DNA of 15,152 bases from Myxococcales bacterium (lineage in GTDB: Bacteria > Myxococcota > Polyangia > Fen-1088), in the NCBI GenBank assembly GCA_003155465.1, contig PMCR01000206.1, forward strand, positions 1 through 15,152, read 5' to 3'. The position numbers were made by a program, and so were the translations under genes. Shown here piece by piece: positions 11,964 to 15,152 of this stretch. The notes beneath the pieces were generated by a model. That model was not told the DNA's origin, ran no database searches, and saw only the letters and a list, made by a program, of their open reading frames with translations. The first letter of the stretch is position 1, and the number at the start of each line of letters is the position of its first letter.

Positions 11964-13642
11964 TGCTCTGGGCAGTTGGAGCCCGACAACCCTGGCCCGA
12001 CGTTGTGGGACTGATCGTTCACGTCCGTCATGTCACTCTCGTTGTGCGCGAAGGTGACGCCGGCGCCTAGGGTCACCGTGGCCAAAGGCGTAGAGACGCC
12101 AGTATCCGCGCAGGGCAGGTAGATGCCGTATCCCAGGCTGTACGTGAACGAAGAGTGGTCCACATCAAGTGTGGCAAGGGAATTCGCGTTCACGACAATG
12201 AGGTCGCCTCCACTGGTGCCGTAGCTGCCAGCGTAGGAGATGTCCGCGTATCTGAATTGTGCCGCGCCCTCTGGCCACACCTCGATGCCGACCCAGTCAC
12301 CCTGGTTCTGCTCGCTCGCAAGTGACGTGATAACCACGTGGTCGGAAGTAGTGCCGACGGCCACGAGCTTGCCGCCCGTCGCATTGCCGATGCCGAACGT
12401 AGTGGCGGGGTATTGGGCGGCGAACGCCAGTGTCACGCCAGGGCCGAGGGTAAGGACCGGCTTGTCCGGACCGTCGACAAACAGGTTGTCGGTGACCGCG
12501 ATGACCGTTCCCGGATTGGCCCAAGTCGTCGTGGAACTCACTGTCCCGCCGAGAACCTCGATCATGGATCCATCGTTGAAGGTGTTGCTCGTACCGATAC
12601 CCGCAAATGAGGGCGCCTGGACCGAAATGGCGAATCTGTCGGACGCGATGTCGTTGAAGGTCGAGTTCGTGATGACAATGTTCGATTCCGCGTCGTACTC
12701 CAAGATGCCATCGGCGTCTGGGCTCACATGACCGATGGTCAGGTTGTCGAGAGTCACGAGGTTGGCTGTCAGACCGTCGCCGACGATGCAGCCATTGCGA
12801 TCGGCACCACAATAGTCCAGCTTGGCATACGCGATCTTGGTGCCAGCCAGGGTGCCATCGAACAGGCGGATGGCTCGCCAGTCCCCGGGCAGGGGCGGGG
12901 ACATGTCAGAGGTGAATATGATCGGTTCCGTCGCGGTTCCGACAGCGACCAGTTTGCCCTCGCCACCGCGGCCGACGTCAATTCCGACCGTGTCCGCGAA
13001 CCTCAGCGCGACACCCGGCTCGATGGTCAGCACGGCGCCGGCGTTGACCGCGATGAAGTCCGAAATGATGTATGGGCTGCACGCCTTGGTCAGCGTCAGG
13101 TCGGAAACGATGATGCCGCCGACAAACGGCTCACAAGCAATCGGCAACGAATCCGTCCCGCCCTCCGCGTCGTTCGCGCCGGAGGCGTCACCGCCGTCGG
13201 CTGTGTCGTCTGGGCCGTCGGCAGCCGCATCAACTAATAGAATGGGACCGGCGTCGACGGGGCGATCGTTTACGGTTGCATCGGGCGTGATGATGGGGCG
13301 GGTGTCGATCGCGACCGGGAGATTGTCCGGGGTCGCATCGGGCGTGACGATGGGGCGGGTGTCGATCGCGACCGGGAGATTGTCCGGGGTCGCATCGGGC
13401 GTGACGATTGGGCGGGTGTCGATCGCGATGGGGAGATCGTCCGGGGTCGCATCCGGCGTGACCAGGGGGCCGGTGTCGCCCGGGAGAATATGCGCCTCTG
13501 CGCCCGCATCAGGCTTGGGCGAGCCGTCCGCCGGCGTCGGTGTTGCATCTTTGTTGACGACGGTGCTTCCACCGCAACCCACAATCACAAGTGGGGCAGC
13601 AACCAGCAAGAGGGCAAGAGAACGTTGAGCTAGCCTAGTCAT
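11960..13642 (-). CDS. Cell-surface lipoprotein with repeat stalk and beta-helix-like body
   Basis: A 560-residue predicted outer-membrane lipoprotein. Residues 1-22 are a signal peptide ending in a proper lipobox (VIVGC, lipidated Cys 23). Residues 24-168 form an Asp/Pro/Thr/Ala-rich stalk. It contains 19-residue tandem repeats at 59-77, 78-96 and 97-115 of the form PIVTPDATPDNLPVAIDTR, then a partial unit. Residues 170-560 are Gly/Asn/Thr/Val-rich with repeated short strands, as in right-handed parallel beta-helix proteins. The body is internally duplicated: LTIEPGVALRFA...GKLVAVGTATEPIIFTS...GDWRAI near 210-275 recurs as LTLGPGVTLAFA...GKLVAVGTTSDHVVITS...GDWVGI later. No catalytic motif is recognised, so adhesion or a structural role is as likely as polysaccharide lyase activity. 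AAAGGAAC lies about six bases before the ATG. Such Asp-rich lipoproteins are common in Myxococcota. The gene is probably transcribed alone. Confidence 0.85.
   Translation of the reverse strand: MTRLAQRSLALLLVAAPLVIVGCGGSTVVNKDATPTPADGSPKPDAGAEAHILPGDTGPLVTPDATPDDLPIAIDTRPIVTPDATPDNLPVAIDTRPIVTPDATPDNLPVAIDTRPIITPDATVNDRPVDAGPILLVDAAADGPDDTADGGDASGANDAEGGTDSLPIACEPFVGGIIVSDLTLTKACSPYIISDFIAVNAGAVLTIEPGVALRFADTVGIDVGRGGEGKLVAVGTATEPIIFTSDMSPPLPGDWRAIRLFDGTLAGTKIAYAKLDYCGADRNGCIVGDGLTANLVTLDNLTIGHVSPDADGILEYDAESNIVITNSTFNDIASDRFAISVQAPSFAGIGTSNTFNDGSMIEVLGGTVSSTTTWANPGTVIAVTDNLFVDGPDKPVLTLGPGVTLAFAAQYPATTFGIGNATGGKLVAVGTTSDHVVITSLASEQNQGDWVGIEVWPEGAAQFRYADISYAGSYGTSGGDLIVVNANSLATLDVDHSSFTYSLGYGIYLPCADTGVSTPLATVTLGAGVTFAHNESDMTDVNDQSHNVGPGLSGSNCPEH
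13278..13485 (-). repeat. 57-bp in-frame tandem repeat encoding the lipoprotein stalk
   Basis: Three full 57-bp units lie at 13278-13334, 13335-13391 and 13392-13448, followed by a diverged partial unit to about 13485. Units 1 and 2 are almost identical and unit 3 differs at a few positions. The period is a multiple of three, so gain or loss of a unit changes stalk length by 19 residues without shifting frame. Near-identity at silent positions points to recent duplication. Confidence 0.9.
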
Positions 13643-13655
13643 TTCTGTTCCTTTC

Positions 13656-13743
13656 TGTCCGTCCAGAGGAGACCGAGAGGCGCCGCGGAATGAATATTCT
13701 ACACACTCGCGGATTCTTCGCTACTAATCCACTGGACGGGACA
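13656..13743. repeat. Imperfect inverted repeat spanning the spacer upstream of the surface lipoprotein gene
   Basis: TGTCCGTCCAG (13656-13666) is mirrored by CTGGACGGGACA (13732-13743), eleven pairs with one extra G, separated by 65 bases. It brackets most of the 128-bp spacer between the lipoprotein start and the upstream MATE gene stop, where the lipoprotein promoter should lie. A minus-strand TAGAAT (13701-13696) inside could be a -10 element, but no matching -35 is seen. It could be paired operator half-sites or chance. Confidence 0.3.
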
Positions 13744-13770
13744 AGCTGCCGTTTGCTCTCGGGCGGTTCG

Positions 13771-15132
13771 TCACGTTGTCGTGCGAGCGACCGCAAAGGT
13801 TCCGGGTCGTAGGATCCACGCCAGCAGTCCGATGGCTACCACTGCCAGGCCCGTGGCCAGGCCCCACCACAGCCCAGCCAGGGACTGGCCGTGACGCAGT
13901 CCCAAGAGCCAGCCCAGCGGCAGGGCCAGAAGGTAGTAGCCAACGAAATTGGCCATCGCAGCCGGGCGCGTGCGGCCCAGACCACGCAGGATTCCGCTCG
14001 CCACCACCTGGGTTCCATCGAGCATCTGGAACCCCGCGGCGATGGGCAGGATGGAAGCTGCTGCTGCGGTCACCTGAGGGTCAGCGCCGTAGAGCGCAGG
14101 CAGGTGCCAGCGCAAGAAGTAGAAGGTGAGGGCGAAGAGGCTCATGACGCCCGCGCCCAAGGCAAGGGCGAAAAGGGCACTCCGGCGGGCCGCGCGCAGC
14201 TGGCCTGAGCCAACCAGGTTGCCAACGCGCACGCTGGCCGCCATGGAGATACCGAGCGGGAACATGAAGCTGAACGAGGCCAGGTTGAGCACGATGGTAT
14301 GCGCCCCAAGCGGCACCGTGCCAAGGCGTCCTGCCAGCAACGTCGCCAACTGAAAGGCCCACACCTCCAGGCCGAACTGCAATCCGATGGGCAGGCCCAG
14401 GCGCAGGATATGCCACATGGGCGCTGGGGCCAGAATCTGCCGGCCCCAAGGAACCCATGCGGCCCGGTGCAGGCTGAAGGCGAAGGTCGCCGCAAGCAGG
14501 AGACCCGCCATCAAGAAGCGCGCGATCCCGCCGCCCAGTCCGGCGCCCAGCACGCCAAGCGCCGGCAAGCCAGCGCCTCCGAAAACCAACCACCAGGTCA
14601 CAACTGCGTTTATGAGATTGACGATTACCGTGACCCAGAAGGCCGGCGCCACCAGCCCGCGGCCGGCCAGGTATTGCCGGTTGACCGTGAAGAGGAGAAG
14701 GCCGAACGCCGTGGGTGCCTGTACAACCACGAAGCGAGCCCCATCCGCCGCCAGTCTGGGATCCTGCCCGGCCAGCCGGAGCACCGGCTCGGTGAACAGC
14801 CAAGCCACGGCCAGAAGAGCGCCGAGAAGCAGCGAAAGCACGAGGCTGCGCTGGAAGGTCAGCGCCACGCCCCGCGTGTCCCCCGCGCCGTAACCTTGAC
14901 TGATGATGGGGTCAGCGCCCAACACCACGCCCATGGCCACCAGTCCAGTGCCGTGGGTCCAAGCGTTGCCGAGCGACACCGCGGCCAGCACGCTGGTGCC
15001 AGCGCGGCCGGCGATGGCTGCCTCGACCACACCCAGGGTCATCATGCCCACCTGCGCGGCCACGAACGGCGCTGCCAGCCCGCCCAGAGTGCGGATCTCA
15101 CGGGCAAGGGAAGGGGCGACGGGCGGATTCAC
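13771..15132 (-). CDS. MATE family multidrug/toxin efflux transporter (5' end at or beyond window edge)
   Basis: An integral membrane protein of at least 453 residues with about twelve hydrophobic segments in two similar halves, as expected for MATE (multidrug and toxic compound extrusion) antiporters, which export cationic drugs or metabolites using Na+ or H+ gradients. Family-typical pieces are the opening LGGLAAPFVAAQVGMMTLGVVEAA, GADPIISQGYGAGD in the first half, GLPIGLQFGLEVWAFQLATLLAG opening the second half, and SVRVGNLVGSGQ. The length is normal. The start is uncertain: GTG at 15130-15132 has no ribosome binding site, and the frame stays open to the window edge, so the true start may lie just outside. 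The substrate cannot be predicted. It is followed by a 128-bp gap and then the surface lipoprotein gene on the same strand. Confidence 0.92.
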   Translation of the reverse strand: MNPPVAPSLAREIRTLGGLAAPFVAAQVGMMTLGVVEAAIAGRAGTSVLAAVSLGNAWTHGTGLVAMGVVLGADPIISQGYGAGDTRGVALTFQRSLVLSLLLGALLAVAWLFTEPVLRLAGQDPRLAADGARFVVVQAPTAFGLLLFTVNRQYLAGRGLVAPAFWVTVIVNLINAVVTWWLVFGGAGLPALGVLGAGLGGGIARFLMAGLLLAATFAFSLHRAAWVPWGRQILAPAPMWHILRLGLPIGLQFGLEVWAFQLATLLAGRLGTVPLGAHTIVLNLASFSFMFPLGISMAASVRVGNLVGSGQLRAARRSALFALALGAGVMSLFALTFYFLRWHLPALYGADPQVTAAAASILPIAAGFQMLDGTQVVASGILRGLGRTRPAAMANFVGYYLLALPLGWLLGLRHGQSLAGLWWGLATGLAVVAIGLLAWILRPGTFAVARTTT

Positions 15133-15152
15133 TGCGGAGGAGAGAGAGGGAT

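Noticed and set aside
13278..13485. CRISPR-like regular repeats
   Set aside because: Units abut with no spacers, the period is 57 bp in frame, and they encode a Pro/Asp/Thr-rich stalk inside a lipoprotein gene.

Overview
The window is GC-rich DNA (by eye roughly two-thirds G+C) with strongly GC-biased third codon positions. It most likely comes from a myxobacterium or related Myxococcota/deltaproteobacterial lineage. That placement is inferred from content: a REC-DUF4388-DnaJ-TPR protein, a DUF1844 protein, TPR lipoproteins, and a surface lipoprotein with an Asp/Pro/Thr-rich stalk and beta-helix-like body. No rRNA or tRNA gene, CRISPR array, transposase or phage gene was seen.

Left part (1-2397, + strand): the 3' end of an sdhB-type iron-sulfur subunit gene (5' end outside the window), a zinc-ribbon/TPR protein, an 83-residue unknown protein and a DUF1844 protein. 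The last overlaps the next gene convergently by 17 bp.

Central minus-strand block (2381-7725): glmU, an SCP2-like small protein, a fused double RNA methyltransferase and a polytopic membrane protein resembling GT-C glycosyltransferases. The last three are joined by 4-bp stop/start overlaps, so this looks like one translationally coupled operon starting at glmU, possibly with an internal promoter in front of the SCP2 gene. The methyltransferase is the most unusual protein here. It has a TlyA-type 2'-O-methyltransferase domain without its usual S4 domain, followed by a THUMP/RlmL-type guanine-N2 methyltransferase.

The divergent spacer between glmU and the next gene (7726-7962) is dominated by a long imperfect inverted repeat whose arms contain G-rich hexamers. 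The plus-strand operon to its right (7963-11688) encodes the REC-DUF4388-J-domain-TPR protein, a branched-chain aminotransferase (4-bp overlap) and a TPR lipoprotein. A 271-bp convergent spacer packed with short hairpins follows.

Right part (11960-15152, minus strand): the repeat-stalk lipoprotein and a MATE efflux transporter whose 5' end lies at or beyond the window edge.

Most genes look like ordinary chromosomal functions (respiration, cell-wall precursor synthesis, rRNA modification, amino-acid metabolism, regulation, surface proteins). I see no defence island or mobile element. The points most worth following up are the methyltransferase fusion, the long hairpin, the run of promoters that predict leaderless mRNAs, and the degenerate receiver/J-domain protein.
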